Part shown: positions 24,504 to 36,739 of the stretch, piece after piece | Position numbering within the stretch: the first letter of the stretch is position 1 | Layout: the number at the start of each line of letters is the position of its first letter | Source: Rhizophagus irregularis | Taxonomy: Eukaryota; Glomeromycota; Glomeromycetes; Glomerales; Glomeraceae | Direction: 5' to 3' | NCBI RefSeq assembly: GCF_026210795.1 | Contig: NC_089433.1 | Location: 2,381,001-2,445,000 of the forward strand | Length of the DNA stretch: 64,000 nt | Program-made: the position numbers and the translations under genes | Notes under the pieces: generated by a model | Databases searched by the model: none | The model's input: only the letters and a program-made list of their open reading frames with translations | What the model was told of the DNA's origin: nothing

Positions 24504-25415
24504 CTATGCTAACAAAATAATGAATAGCATGCCCACTATAAAAATTGACACCATCCTGCAAAAGCTGTTATTAAGCAGCACCGTTAGATGATCCATAAAA
24601 CCCGAAAAGTGATTAAACCAAGGCAAACCATATTTCATTGAGTTCTTCAACCAATCGGTTCCAGAATCACGTGAATCGTATAGGGTCAAAGGTGGTAAAA
24701 ATGAGTAAGGTATGTATGTTGACATTAGCAAATTTGATGGCCTAAGGTAGTTTTCAACTTATAAGTGATATTTATCGCATTTTCCATCTACTTTTATCAT
24801 AAGAACGCGAATTTATACAGATTTCAAATTCGTCTTCTAAATTTTTGAACAAAGTTGTTGTGAATAGCAGCGACAACCTTCATCGCAGAATTTCTTGGAT
24901 GGCTAAATCGACAAATAAGTTAACAAAAAGTTTGGGTAAACAACCACACGTCAAATGACCAAAAACAGGCAAAAAAAAGCTAGAATTGCATAAACTATTC
25001 GCAAATTTATATAAACTATTTACAAATAGTATAGATTAATTCGCAAATAGCCAAAAATAGCCACTGCTTTTCACACCATTTTTTTGCCAATTTTTAGCAT
25101 TTCGACCTGTGAACTATGGACAAGAGCATGGGAGAACCAGTTTGTAGAAGAAAAAAACCAGCATGAAAGAGAGGAAAGTTTAGTAATAAATGGGATAAAA
25201 TCAATATCAGCCAATTTTCTGGCTTCTTGAATTTTAGAAATCAAATAATTTTGATAAGATTGAAGGATTTGTTGTATAGGTAATCGACGTCTTTTGCACA
25301 TAAAAAGGTGCATCAAATCTTCCATGCGGTTGATACAAGAACAGCGTCCATGTATAAGTCTAGGCATGATCTTTTGAGTTTTTCCAAAGTGGGTAATTCA
25401 TCCAAGAAAAGTTTA

Positions 25416-26523
25416 CCCTATAAAAAGTATTATACTTATTATATATTTAAAATATATTTAAAATATATTTAATTTAAAAATTGCAAAATACTTAAAATAT
25501 ATTTTTAATATATCTAAAATATACTTAAAATTAGAAGTGCGCTCCGGATGAATCTGGTCAATCCGTCATCCAGATGATCACGTGACAGATCAATCCGGAT
25601 TAAAAAATCGGATCATCAGATTATCCGTGGATTGACCAGATTGATTATAATTCCGGCCGGAATTAAGTAATCGGCATGGAATTATCCTTTTTAGGGTATG
25701 AGTAACATTACACAAATCCAAAAAAAAGGCAATTTTGTTTCCCAGTAAAAATGAAATTTTGGGTTTCACAAGAATCCTAAAAAGGAAATTTTTTGCTGAT
25801 CATTTAATTTCAGCCGGAATTTATGATTAGGTATTTAACTTTTGTTACGTGATGCACGGGTATGTCGATTGTTTCCAATCTTGGCGATACCCGTTCCACA
25901 AAAAACCAGTTTTTCTAAATTTAGTTTCTGGTCGTGTAACATAAAATTTCCTAAAAAGGAATTTTTTTGTTGATCTCGTATAGGATTGATCGGATATCCG
26001 GTCGTAAATCCAAGTCTATTGACGGATTAAATCGATCAATCCGAATGCACCTATTAGACGGATTGATTAGGATGATCAGATGGCAGGATTCGAAGCCTGC
26101 CTCTACTTAAAATTATCTTAAAACATATGTCTAATATATTTAATTTTTGCCCATATACTTAAAATATATTTAAATTATATTTAAATTAAAATTTAAGTAT
26201 ATTATAAAACTATTATAAGTATATTTTTTATGTATTTAAAATATACTTAAAATATATTATGAATATATTATAAGTATATTTTAATTATGTAAAAAATATA
26301 TCTATAATATACTTAAATTTTGATTTAAGTATAATTTAAGTATATTTTAAGTATTTTGGCAAAAATTAAATATATTAGAAATATATTTTAAGATAATTTT
26401 AAATACATTTTAAGTATATTATAAGTATTTCGCAATTTTTAAATTAAATATATTTTAAGTATAATTTAAATATATTTTAAAAAGTTTTTAATTATATTTT
26501 AAATATAAATACTTTTTATAGGG
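25416..26523. mobile_element. palindromic MITE with TTA target duplication (Harbinger-like)
   Basis: A 1,108-bp element starts CCCTATAAAAAGTATT and ends with the exact complement, flanked by TTA at 25,413-25,415 and 26,524-26,526. Long AT-rich arms built of TTTAAAATATA words are inverted copies. A 3-bp TTA/TAA duplication is the PIF/Harbinger habit. It is inserted in the LINE-like remnant and itself holds the hAT MITE at 25,532-26,105. Confidence 0.8.
25532..26105. mobile_element. hAT-type MITE with GGATTGATC subterminal repeats
   Basis: A 574-bp element with ends TAGAAGTGCGCTCCGGATG (left) and, inverted, TAGAGGCAGGCTTCGAATCC. The perfect 8-bp direct repeat CTTAAAAT lies at 25,524-25,531 and 26,106-26,113. 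Words such as AATCCG, GATCAG and GGATTGA repeat near both ends. An inner inverted pair (ATTCCGGCC at about 25,653, GCCGGAAT at about 25,813) suggests another element nested inside. Confidence 0.88.
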
Positions 26524-26825
26524 TTAAACTTGAAAATATGATGTTGTGCAGCATATTCATAAGTAACATGAGAAGGTTTAAATTTCAAAACGAACTAGTT
26601 AAGTTCACAATCAACAATATAATCTATATTAAATGATAATAAAGAAGTGAAGTGAAATCGCGTTAATTGCAAGAAGCCACGCATCAACTGCATTTGATAG
26701 TATTGTTTGAAAAGGTGTTTTGGATTAGATTCGCAGACAACGTCATCATCATAAGTCAAAACAAAGTCATGGGCAAAGGCAAAATCCCTATAAAAAATAT
26801 GTATATGATTTTTATACTGTATATA

Positions 26826-28108
26826 CAGGACCCCGAATAATACTGATATAACTCACAAATGGGTTTGCGTAGAGTTTATATGAAATTACTTTTTAAACCC
26901 ATAAATTGAGTTTGCGTAGATCGGTCAATTTTGGGATAACTCACATATCACGTTTGCGTAGAGTTTATAAATATATTGCATTATATGTTGATCAATTGTA
27001 TAATATTGATAGTAGTAAATAAAAATTAAGTTGCGCAAAACCATTAAGGATGGGTCCGTAATATATTTATGAAATTTGCAATATTACGGATTTTGGTAAT
27101 TAATTGTATATAGTAACAAAAAGTAATGCATTTCGCATTATTTTAATATTTTTTAATAAAAAAAAAGTGCGAAATGCACTACTTTAACAAAAAATGGTGA
27201 ATTTCGCACCATTTTATTAACATTTTAATAGAAAAAAGTGCGAAACGCACAATTTTAATAAATAATTGGTGAGTTTCGCACCATTTAATTAATATTTTAA
27301 TATAAAAAAGTGCGAAACGTACCATTTTATTAATATTTTAATAGAAAAAGTGCGAAACGCACCATTTTATTAATAATTTAATAGAAAAGTGCGAAACACA
27401 CCATTTTAACAAAAAAATTGTGAGTTTCGCACATTTTATTAATATTTTAATATAAAAAAGTGCGAAACGCACCATTTTAACAAAAAAATGGAGAGTTTCG
27501 CACCATTTTATTAATATTTTAATATAAAAAAGTGCGAAACGCACCATTTTGACAAATAAATGGAGAGTTTCGCACCATTTTATTAATATTTTAATATAAA
27601 AAAGTGCGAAACACACCATTTTGACAAATAAATGGTGAGTTTCGCACCATTTTATTAATATTTTAATATAAAAAAGTGCGAAACACACCATTTTGACAAA
27701 TAAATGGTGAGTTTCGCACCATTTTATTAATATTTTATTATAAAAAAGTGCGAAACGCACTATTTTAACAAATAAATGGTGAGTTTCGCATGATATTATT
27801 AATATTTTAATAGAAAAAGTGCGAAACGCACCATTTTAACAAATAAATGGTGAGTTTCGCATGATTTTATTAATATTTTAATAGAAAAAGTGCGAAACGC
27901 ACCATTTTAACAAATAAATGGTGATTTTCGCACCATTTTATTAATATTTTAATAGAAAAAATGTGAAATGAATTATATTAGTAACAAAAATTTTTTTGAA
28001 CTAAGATTTGGATTTGCGTAGCGTTACTATGAAAAAAAAGTTGCGTAGAGTTAATAGTAAATGCATGCCGATCATTTGTGAGTTATATTAGTATTATTCG
28101 GGGTCCTG
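26826..28108. mobile_element. TA-flanked inverted-repeat element carrying a minisatellite
   Basis: A 1,283-bp element starting CAGGACCCCGAATAATACT and ending with the near-exact complement, flanked by TA on both sides (26,824-26,825 and 28,109-28,110), as for Tc1/mariner/pogo relatives. TTTGCGTAGAGTT words recur near both ends. The core is the 71-bp array listed separately. It has no transposase. Confidence 0.8.
27120..27965. repeat. 71-bp hairpin minisatellite, about 12 copies
   Basis: Each unit contains AAAAGTGCGAAACGCACC, a short spacer and GGTGAGTTTCGCACCATTTT, so every unit is itself an inverted repeat. A 140-codon open frame on the minus strand is a by-product of the repeat and is not a gene. 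Confidence 0.9.
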
Positions 28109-28379
28109 TATATACGTATTTTTGATACAGTTTGCATTTTTACATACGGCATATCAGTATAATGTATACTGTTCGCAATATATGTTTAGTAAAAAATACA
28201 ATAAAGTATATGGTAAACATACTGTGTGATACAGTATATTAAATTCATATGTCTATAACGTATTTCATTTCTACTGTATATCAGTATTTTGTATATGATT
28301 CACAAAAATATTGTAAATAAAAAATATGGTATATGTATTATTCTACAGTATATTAAAATTCATACGTATTTTTTACAGG

Positions 28380-28740
28380 TCAAATAAATAAAAATCAGAT
28401 TTTTGCATGGCTGTCTGATTTTTTGGCAATTTTAATATAATATTTCCAATTTTAATAAATATTTCTGATTTTAATATAATATTTCTGATTTTTAACATGA
28501 AATTGCCAATTTTTGGCTATTTGTAATAGGATTTTTCAATTTTAATATAAAATTTCTGATTTTAATATATAACACTGACATGTATTACGGTTTAATATTT
28601 ATTTATTAACTTAGATTTTTTTTTTATTTCAGTTATAATTATTTTTTTGCCTCAAAAACTTTACTAAAATACTTTTTAAATACTTTATAAAATAGAATTA
28701 AAATATTTTTTTTCTTAAATATAAACACATTTAAATTAAA
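28380..28740. repeat. AT-rich segment with inverted copy near 38.05-38.22 kb
   Basis: Starts TCAAATAAATAAAAATCAG and repeats TTTCTGATTTTAATATA words. A diverged inverted copy lies at about 38,045-38,222, just outside the Helitron-like element and its neighbouring array. The pair may be the ends of a larger composite or two copies of a small element. Confidence 0.4.
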
Positions 28741-29644
28741 CTAGGAAACAGAAACCGTTGGGGTCCAGAGCGAGAAAATTTTGTTAATTACTTTTGCAAC
28801 ATTTCAAATTTAAGGTTAGATAAGAAATGTAGTAATCATAAATATCAAATGTAATAATTGAATATATATGTTAATAAAATTTGAGTATTATTTGTAAAAT
28901 AAAATTTAAATAAGTATATCATACTATTATCATGTAATTAATTATTAACAACAATTGAAAATTGGTAAAAATAAATTTGTAAAAATAAATGTATAATTAA
29001 CCATTTTTTATTACTAATATTTATTCTAAATATGGTAATCTGGCATGATGATCATATGCGATATTCGATTAACAAAGTAAAGTACAAGCCACTATGGAGT
29101 TTCTCTATAGCATGCATAATGGATAATAAATTCATAAGCCGAGACACACTTCAAAAGTATAAAGCTAGAAAGAATAAACCATCTAGTCAACGTGAAACAT
29201 GCCTTGCAAAGCAACGTGAAATTACGCAGCAAAAAAGAGCAAGAGAAAATGCAAATGCTAAAAAGCGAGAGGCACATGACGCACGTGATAAAGAACAAAA
29301 ACGCGTAAAGTTAGCAACAGAAACGGACGAACAACGTGAAAAATGTCTTAGTTACTACCATGAACGAAGAAAATACCTGAAAAATATTCAAAATACAATG
29401 GCCCAAGACTTGAATTCACAACAAAAAAATCTGCAGCAAAAGTATCAAGATAGTAGCGCAGACGACGCAGAAGGTGACGGTGCAGAAGATGACGGCACAG
29501 AAGATGGCGCAGATACACATACCGATGCTGGTGTACTTGGTGAATTTGAGCGAGATCTTCTAAAGAAATTTCGTAACAAAGTTAATAAATTTAAACATTC
29601 GCTCTACACGACGTGCAATGAAAGTTTTCCATCAATTGTAATTA

Positions 29645-31913
29645 CAGTCTAACCTTGATATACTGATAGTTTATATACCGATAATTGACATATACTGATA
29701 AATTTCTCTTATCCCATTAACAATTAATAAAAAAACCTCACTATACTGATATTACATATTGTTTCACAATGTAACATATACCGATGCAATTTCTTTGTCC
29801 CTTAATAAGTGATATATAGTACTATATACCGATATTTCAAGTTACACCAACATATATACTAGCTTTTTTTGTTTTAACGCGTCGTATTTTAACTAGTAAT
29901 GATGTCTCAACAACAAAGAAAAAGGAAGTCTGTTCAAGATACCTTCCAACCAAATAAAAGAATTGTATTGACACATGCACAAAAGCGTTAACTCTGTTTA
30001 GATTCTCAGAAAACGCCACGCCCTACTCAAGAGGAACTTGCTGTTTTATATAAAGTTAAGCAAAATACTGTTTCAGATATTTTAAAAAAAAAGAAAAGTG
30101 GTTACTTGTAAACCCAGATTCTGAAGACGCAAATAAACAAAAGGAGAGGCCTGTTTATTTTCCTCAAGTAGAAGAAGCCCTTTCATTATGGGTAACAAAT
30201 GCACTTACTGCAGAACTTACCATCAACACTGATATTTTACGTGAAAAAGGCCAAATATTTTGCACAGCAATTTGAAATCAATAAATTTTCATTTTCTAAT
30301 GGATGGATTGACAAATTCAAAAGATGGCATAATTTAAAGGAATATATTAAGTGGGGTGAAGCCAAAAGTGCGCCATTAGAAACCTTAGATGAAGAAAGAG
30401 ATATTTTACACGAAATTATTAAAGATTATGACTTAAATGATGTTTTTAACTGTGATGAAACAGGTAAGATTATTTTTCCCAATAAAGCTCCTATTTTTTA
30501 TTTTTAAGATTCGTTTATTTTAGGATTGTATTGGGATTTTGAACCATCAAAAACATTAGCACAAGGGCCTCTTTCAGAAAAAAAGAAATCTAAAAAGCGG
30601 GTTACTCTACTTCTTACATGCAATGCTACCGGTACTGAAAAATTAAAACCATTATTTATCTATAAATACCAGAATCCACGAGCATTGAATGGGAAAAAAA
30701 AGAATTACCAGTAAACTATTACTGGAATTCAACTGCATGGATGCAAGTTAGTATTTGGAACGATTATCTTAAAAAATTGGACAGGCAAATTAGATTACAA
30801 AATCGCAATATCCTTTTACTTGTTGACAATGCTCCCGTACACATTATAAATGAAGATGTTAATTTAACAAATGTGGTTATTCATTTTTTGCCACCAAATA
30901 CTACATCTCATTTACAGCCATGCGATGCAGAGATCATTAATTCCTTTAAAGTTAGTGATTTTTATTATTAATTTGCAATAGTAATTTTCTTATGAAGTCT
31001 AATTTGATTTATGGTAAACTCTCAATAATTTAGGCACAGTACCGGAAATTACTTGTTAGAAATAGAATTGAAGCATATGAAATTTCACAAGAACTTAACA
31101 AAGAGTCTACTTCCATAAATATTCATGATTCAATTGATTTCAGCGTGAATGCTTGGAATTCTGTAAGTCAACAAACCATTAATAATTGTTGGAAATATAC
31201 AGGAATTCTACCAATAAATGAAATGGACGAAATTGATAAAATTGAAGATCAAGCATTACATGATGAAATGGAATTACAAGATTTAATTAACGAACTACCA
31301 TTTGATAATCTTATGGATGCAGATGAATTTCTTCATATTGATGATTGTTTGAAAAGTAATGAAGGGTTAACCGATGATGAAATTGTGTCTATGATAAAGT
31401 CAAATAATAATAATGAACCAGAAATGGATCCAGATGAAGAGCCTCCAGTAGTAATTCCTGAAACAAAAGCTTTAGGTTATTTGGATGATCTTGTTTTATT
31501 TTTTAAACATTCATCAGATGTTTGTATTAACCCAAATGAATTAAGTGTATTGCAGAAGTTAAGGCATCAAGTATTAAAATTACATGTTAATAACTCAAAG
31601 CAAACTACGTTAGATAATTTTGTTCAAATCCTTTAATATAGTTTTTATATAATATACACTAATATGTTAATATAATAAATATAAATAATATATCGATATT
31701 TTTTCAAAATATTTTATTAGAATTTGACTTAAATGAAATTACTTTATTAAATAATTTAAAATACATTGTAATTTTATATAAAATTTTATATACCGATATT
31801 AATCTACATTTTATTATTAATATCGATATATAAATTTTCATAATGTACCGATATTTTGATATACTGATATTTTTTTCCAAAAACATCTATATTGGTATAT
31901 AGAGGTTTGACTG
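29645..31913 (+). mobile_element. pogo/Tigger-type element inserted in the Helitron
   Basis: A 2,269-bp element. The left end CAGTCTAACCTTGATATACT and the inverted right end CAGTCAAACCTCTATATACC match imperfectly, and the element is flanked by TA at 29,643-29,644 and 31,914-31,915. Further ATACCGATA words lie near both ends. The TA duplication and CAGT...AACCT terminus are characteristic of pogo/Tigger. It interrupts the Helitron reading frame just before the CxxC knuckle. Confidence 0.93.
29899..31636 (+). pseudogene. pogo/Tigger transposase (CENP-B-like HTH plus DDE), broken
   Basis: The start ATG at 29,899 leads into a Tc5/CENP-B-type helix-turn-helix half (PRPTQEELAVLYKVKQNTVS, then the second half NGWIDKFKRWHNL). 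The DDE domain follows: NCDETG (first Asp, about 30,450), an intron, LLLVDNAPVH (second Asp, about 30,820), and LQPCDAEIINSFK with the third acidic residue (about 30,920). A second intron at about 30,950-31,034 leads to a last exon ending at 31,636 with an acidic C-terminus. Lesions: a stop at about 29,989 where CAA is expected (KR-stop-LCLDSQ) and frameshifts near 30,090, 30,235 and 30,710. All catalytic motifs are still readable, so the decay is recent. Confidence 0.88.
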
Positions 31914-34900
31914 TATAAGGGGGAATGCCAACATTGCCATAAAGAGAAGCAGCCAAAAAAATTTTCTAAAGATAACAATATAAACCCAAAGCAAATCTGA
32001 TGAACTTCGTGATCTCACAGAAATTGAGAAAATGTTGGTTGCACAAGTATTTTCTGTGATGTCAGTTTATAGACTTTGTGGAGGTCAGCATGGATATCGA
32101 GGAAACATAATCAACTTTTCTCAAGATGTCCAAGAATTTGCTTCAAAGCTTCCTAGGCATCCATCGTTATTAGATATGCTTGTCATACGTCATCAATCTG
32201 CGAGCAATGCGGAAGCGTTTAGGGATTTCAAAGTTCATCGTGATAAGGTCACTCAAGTGTTAATCTGGTTAAAACAAAATAATCGTTACTATGCTGACGT
32301 AATCATCGATCATGAAATTCTCCAGTCTCTGCCAATTGATGGTACAATAAATGACCAACTTCAAGATATTAATGAAGATATTAATTATGACGAAAGTGAA
32401 GATGACGTTATTACACGTACCGTCATTCCACTTCCACCCTCAGCCAATCGTGAAGATACTGCTATTAGAAACACACTCGATCGAATATAAAATGAAAATC
32501 ATCCTATAATGTGACCACAAATAAAAGGAAATCCTGTTAACAAATTTCAGACGCCAGGGTATATAGCATGCGCATTCCCAATCTTATACCCGACTGGAAG
32601 TGCAGACCTTCGCGCAGAACGTATTAGAGATATAAAGCCTGCCGAGTATTTCAGGTATCTTCTTCAATACTAGAACGAAAGATTTACGCGTCATGCTCAT
32701 TGGCGGTATTTTGCATTGAATTTCCAAATGCGTTAGCGGGCACTACAAGAAGGAAAGGTGTACGTTAAGCAAAATCTTACCGATGCGCAAATTACTGTTA
32801 CAGATATTCAGGAAAGAATTACCTAAGGCAATAACTATATGGCCAATAGAATCATGCGATTTGGAGAAGGTTTATGTGAATCTCATCAATTTTGGTATGC
32901 TTGATGTAACGAATTAAACGATATGATTAAGCAGATAGGATCGGATGGCTTAATCTTTTTTACGTTTAATGCCGCTGATTTGCATTGGCCTGAGCTCCAT
33001 CAGCTTATGCCATCTAACAGTAATCGTGAAACTTCAGCCAAACGCCATCACCAAAATATCGTGGATAATCCTCATATCATGAACTGGTTTTTTCATAAGC
33101 GATTTGAAATTTTCTTTAACGACGTCTTAAAGAAATAATGGGATTTGGAAGATTGGTGGTTTAGGTTCGAATGGCAACATCACAGCAGTGTTCACATGCA
33201 TGGAATCATAAAAAGAAAAAATGCACCTACAATAGAATGGAAGCATATGAAGAAAGATGAGAACAAACTGAATAAAATTATACAATATCTTGACAGTCTC
33301 GTTACCACAATAAATCTAGAACTCGATATGCCTGTTCCTAAACGGCATCCATGCAAAAAGAAAAGCAATGAATTAAATGATGACTAGCAAGACTACATCG
33401 ACTTGATTAATAAATTGCAACGACATACCTGATGTAGTCCTGCGTACTATCTTCGTATCAACCGAGAAGGACAACAAATTTGCCAGTTTAGATATCCTAA
33501 AGAAATTGTTGAAAGAACATTCGTGCGAGATGATAACAATGGACAACTGGAGCTTGTAACGAGAAGGAACGATCAATACATAAATTCACATAGTCAACTT
33601 CAATTACAGGGTTGGCGGGCATATGTGGATTTAAAGTTAATCCTAAGTATACATGCTGCGCTGCAATACGTTGCAAAATATGCAAGCAAAGTAGAACCGC
33701 GATCATCAGCCTTTTCGGACGTATTAAATCGAATCCTTAGTGAAAGTCAGCCAGAAGATACGTTACTTGCTCCGGTCCAAAAGCTTTTATTATATAGTGT
33801 TGCGGAATGGGACATCTCTACCTAAGAAACTTGCTATATTCTTCTCAGCCTTCCTCTTTACCATTCAAGTCAGAATTTGTCATCTTGAATCTTAACAAAG
33901 AAGCACCAAGATGGATTCATGGTACTGGGAAAAGTGAAGAATCTTATTCTGTTAATAATGATTCAGGGTGAACAGAGAAATCACCTTTGAAAATATATTG
34001 GGATCGACCTACCGAACTTGAAGATTTCACACTATTCCGGCTTCATTTGACACACAAATTGGTTAAAGGTCGATGGAAAGAGTGTCAACAGGAAAATGTT
34101 ATGCGTGTCTTTCCACATCCATCATTCTTACGCGAGAGTCCTCAATAGGAGGAGTTTTGCCGAGTGAAGGTTCTTCTTCATGTTTGACACTGAGATCAAG
34201 ATTTAACCAAAAACGGAACTATTGCATGGTTATCTTTGTACAATGATTATATTGAAGAGATCAATGCTGATCCAATTGATCTACTTGGGTCACATATAAA
34301 CGATGAAGAAAGCGAAATAAATGATAAAGAAGAACTATTTGAAGAAGAAGATGATGAACAAGATGAACATCGACCTGACTGGATGTTTCTTGCTGAGATG
34401 GGCCCAAAACCAAATTTCGATTGCTCTTCTGATCTAGGTTCGCGAGACATGGATCAGAACCATGACTGGATTAACGATCTGAGGGAACTACTGATATATG
34501 AACCTCGTGGATATTAATACGTTTTTAAGTAGAAATCCTAAGATTGGTGAAGAAAAAAATGTATTAATGGATTATCAAACGTTAAATGTTAATCAAAAAA
34601 TTGTTTTTGAGCGAATAGAATCACATTATCACAATATGTTTGAGGGACGTCAAGATGAACCTTTAAGAATCATTGTGATGGGAACTGCTGGGACTGGTAA
34701 GACCTATCTAATAGAAGCAATCCGATGCAGGCTTCGAGAAATGGCAGGAGAATCTAAGTCACCTATAGCAGTGCTTGCTTTGACAGGAGTTGCAGCCTTC
34801 AACACTGAAGGTATAACGATTCATTCAGGGCTATCAATTCTGATAGTTAATAACGCAAACTGTCTTGATATAAGTGGGAAACGGCTGAAGCAACTACAAG

Positions 34901-35396
34901 ATAAATTAAAAGATGTAAGTTACGTAATAATTGACGAGAAGAGTATAGTTAGTCGTCGAATACTTGCTATAATTGATAAGCGGCTCCGACAAGCTTTTCC
35001 TGAACATAATAATGAACCATTTGGTGGCAGGTCGATTATTTATTCAGTGATTTCGGCCAACTTCCACCTGTCCTTGATCTTCCTATGTATACTGATACAA
35101 AATGAGGTTCATTATCTAATAGTGGTATTGCGGCATACAAGCAGTTCAAAGAAGTGTATAAGCTTGAAATTGTACAGCGCCAATCTGGAAATTCTAAAGA
35201 GCAACAAAACTTTAGAAATATTCTCTTAAGACTGCGTAATGGAGAATCTACTATAGATGATTGGAAAATTCTTACCACATGAATTGAAGACAAGCTCAGT
35301 ATAATAAAACGTAGTAGATTCTCTGACGCTTTGTTCATTCTAACAAAGTGGTCTGAAGTCAACGTGGTAAATATAAATCGACTTTGATCTTTGGAT

Positions 35397-35675
35397 CACT
35401 GGTAAAAAAATGGTCTATCCTACACATATTTTACACATATCTTACATATATCGGGTACTCAAAATGTAGAAAATCATACACAAATAATACACATATCATA
35501 CACATATCGGGTACTTATATATATAGTATACCTATCAGGTACCTGATATATGTATGATATATATATTAGTACCTGATATGTGTATGATATGTGTATTATT
35601 TGTGTATGATTTTCTACATTTTAAGTACCCAATATGTGTAAGATATGTGTAGGATAAATCATTTTTTTACCAGTG
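35397..35675. mobile_element. foldback MITE inside the helicase frame
   Basis: A 279-bp near-palindrome with ends CACTGGTAAAAAAATG, inverted at the right, flanked by GAT (35,394-35,396 and 35,676-35,678). Its arms carry CTACACATAT and GGGTAC words in mirror order. Removing it restores an uninterrupted stretch between the LILTKWSEVNVVNI and APVAKIQAIYTGG parts of the helicase. Confidence 0.85.
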
Positions 35676-36739
35676 GATGCTCCTGTTGCCAAAATCCAAG
35701 CTATATATACAGGTGGAAAAGAAGCTAAAAAAGCTGACTCAGATACAGCGCATGGTCTCGGAGTATATATATTGCTGGTGAGAGGCGCAAAAGTCATGTT
35801 AACAGCAAACTTACAGACAGACGCCGGGCTAGTTAATGGTTCAATGGGAACTGTCCAAGACATAATATTCAAAGAAGATCAGGGTCCCCTTCACTCGCTA
35901 TTGCAGTCTTGATCTCTTTCGATAATTATAAAGGTCCCACCATTACTAGCTTAGAGGGTAAAAGAGTTGTACCGATTGTACCAATTAGACGTACCTGGAA
36001 TGGTAAATCTGGAGCTCCTTGTTCGCGCTTACAAATTCCAGTTTGTCTTGCGTGGGCAATTACGGTGCATAAAAGTCAGGGTCTTACATTACAAAAGGCT
36101 ACAATAGACCTTGGTGATAAAGAGTTTATCGCAGGTCTTACTTTTGTGGCAGTGTCTTGAATACGCGTACTTGAAGATCTTCTCTTCAAACTGTTCAATT
36201 TCGAGAGACTTCAGCGTATTAAAGAATGCACAAAATTAAAAGAAAGATTAGCTGAAGAGAACCGTTTAGTTTTTATGATGCCAGGAAACTGAATTTAATA
36301 ATAGATCTAACAATAAAAAAACAAAAAACTGAAGGTATTTTTGATAAAAACATTTTATTATGTCTAATATTATATTTAACGCGCGTTTGTGTTGTAAATA
36401 AAATACATTATTTTATTTCTACAAATCTAACTAAAGTTTCTAATTCTACAAAACATTTTAAATTTTTTTTTCACATTTTTTTTTGCAGTATATCTTGTAA
36501 CACTATTTTTGTAACGCAGTATATTTTGTAACACTAACACAGTACTAACACTAGCTTATCTTGTTTATCAGGTTTGTTTATCTATGTAGCACAAAGAATC
36601 AGCCGACGTGATGCGTGCGAACAAATGGACATCACCACGTGATCCAATATGTCATTAAGGTTCATAAACATATATAGTCCTTCGCTTCGCTCTGGACAAT
36701 AACTTATTATTTAAAATATAAACAAATATTATATTTTTT

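Larger units (their letters stand above)
24504..26785 (-). pseudogene. LINE-like RNase H/zinc-knuckle region remnant, interrupted
   Basis: Reading the minus strand from 26,785 leftward gives DFAFAHDFVLTYDDDVV, then, beyond an inserted 1.1-kb element (25,416-26,523), LPFLDELPTLEKLKRSCLDL and a C...H...C-like block (INRMEDLMHLFMCKRRRLP). Further on come KLSSLSCWFFSSTNWFSHAL, VDLAIQEIL and DSGTDWLKNSMKYGLPWF. The order and composition resemble the 3' part of a LINE-type polyprotein, after the RNase H domain, seen repeatedly in such genomes. Several frameshifts separate the pieces. No reverse transcriptase motif is present in the window, so the family call is tentative. Confidence 0.45.
26786..28379. 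repeat. inverted arms around a TA-duplicating element
   Basis: The left arm (CCCTATAAAAAATATGTAT at 26,786) and right arm (inverted, CCTGTAAAAAATACGTAT ending 28,379) match over about 40 bases. They enclose the element at 26,826-28,108. The left end resembles the end of the neighbouring Harbinger-like MITE, but no clean flanking duplication was found. Confidence 0.5.
29032..36292 (+). pseudogene. Helitron Rep-helicase protein, broken and split by insertions
   Basis: The N-terminal part (29,032-29,643) is a basic, charged region (RENANAKKREAHDARDKEQK), cut by the pogo element. It resumes at about 31,918 with a CxxC knuckle (ECQHCHKEKQPKKF) and DELRDLTEIEKMLVAQVF. The Helitron N-like Rep domain runs about 32,880-33,830: FFTFNAADLHWPELH, HUH motif SVHMHGI at about 33,193, and YVAKYASK with the paired tyrosines at about 33,670. 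The Pif1-type helicase starts near 34,500: Walker A GTAGTGKT at about 34,684, Walker B YVIIDEKS at about 34,921, and after the MITE at 35,397 the C-terminal ANLQTDAGLVNGSMGTVQDI and VCLAWAITVHKSQGLTLQKA (helicase motif VI region). More than ten stops and several frameshifts are present, so it is inactive. Confidence 0.88.
28741..36710 (+). mobile_element. Helitron/Helentron-like element, decayed and with nested insertions
   Basis: The coding core (listed separately) has a HUH Rep domain and a Pif1-type helicase, the hallmark of rolling-circle Helitrons. The left border is proposed at CTAGGAAACAGAAACCG with GTCCAGAGCG at 28,763-28,772. The right border has a GTCC...GGAC hairpin at 36,677-36,697 whose right arm CGCTCTGGAC is the exact complement of that left word. 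Short asymmetric inverted ends plus a terminal hairpin fit the Helentron/Helitron2 group. The exact ends are inferred. A pogo element and a foldback MITE lie inside. Confidence 0.7.

Noticed and set aside
26076-26104. T-arm-like word GGATTCGAAGCC suggesting a tRNA
   Set aside because: It is part of the MITE's right end; no acceptor stem or anticodon arm is present.
27338-27760. 140-codon frame with repeated FALFYIKILIKWCETHH units
   Set aside because: It lies wholly in the 71-bp hairpin array; the repeat explains the open frame.
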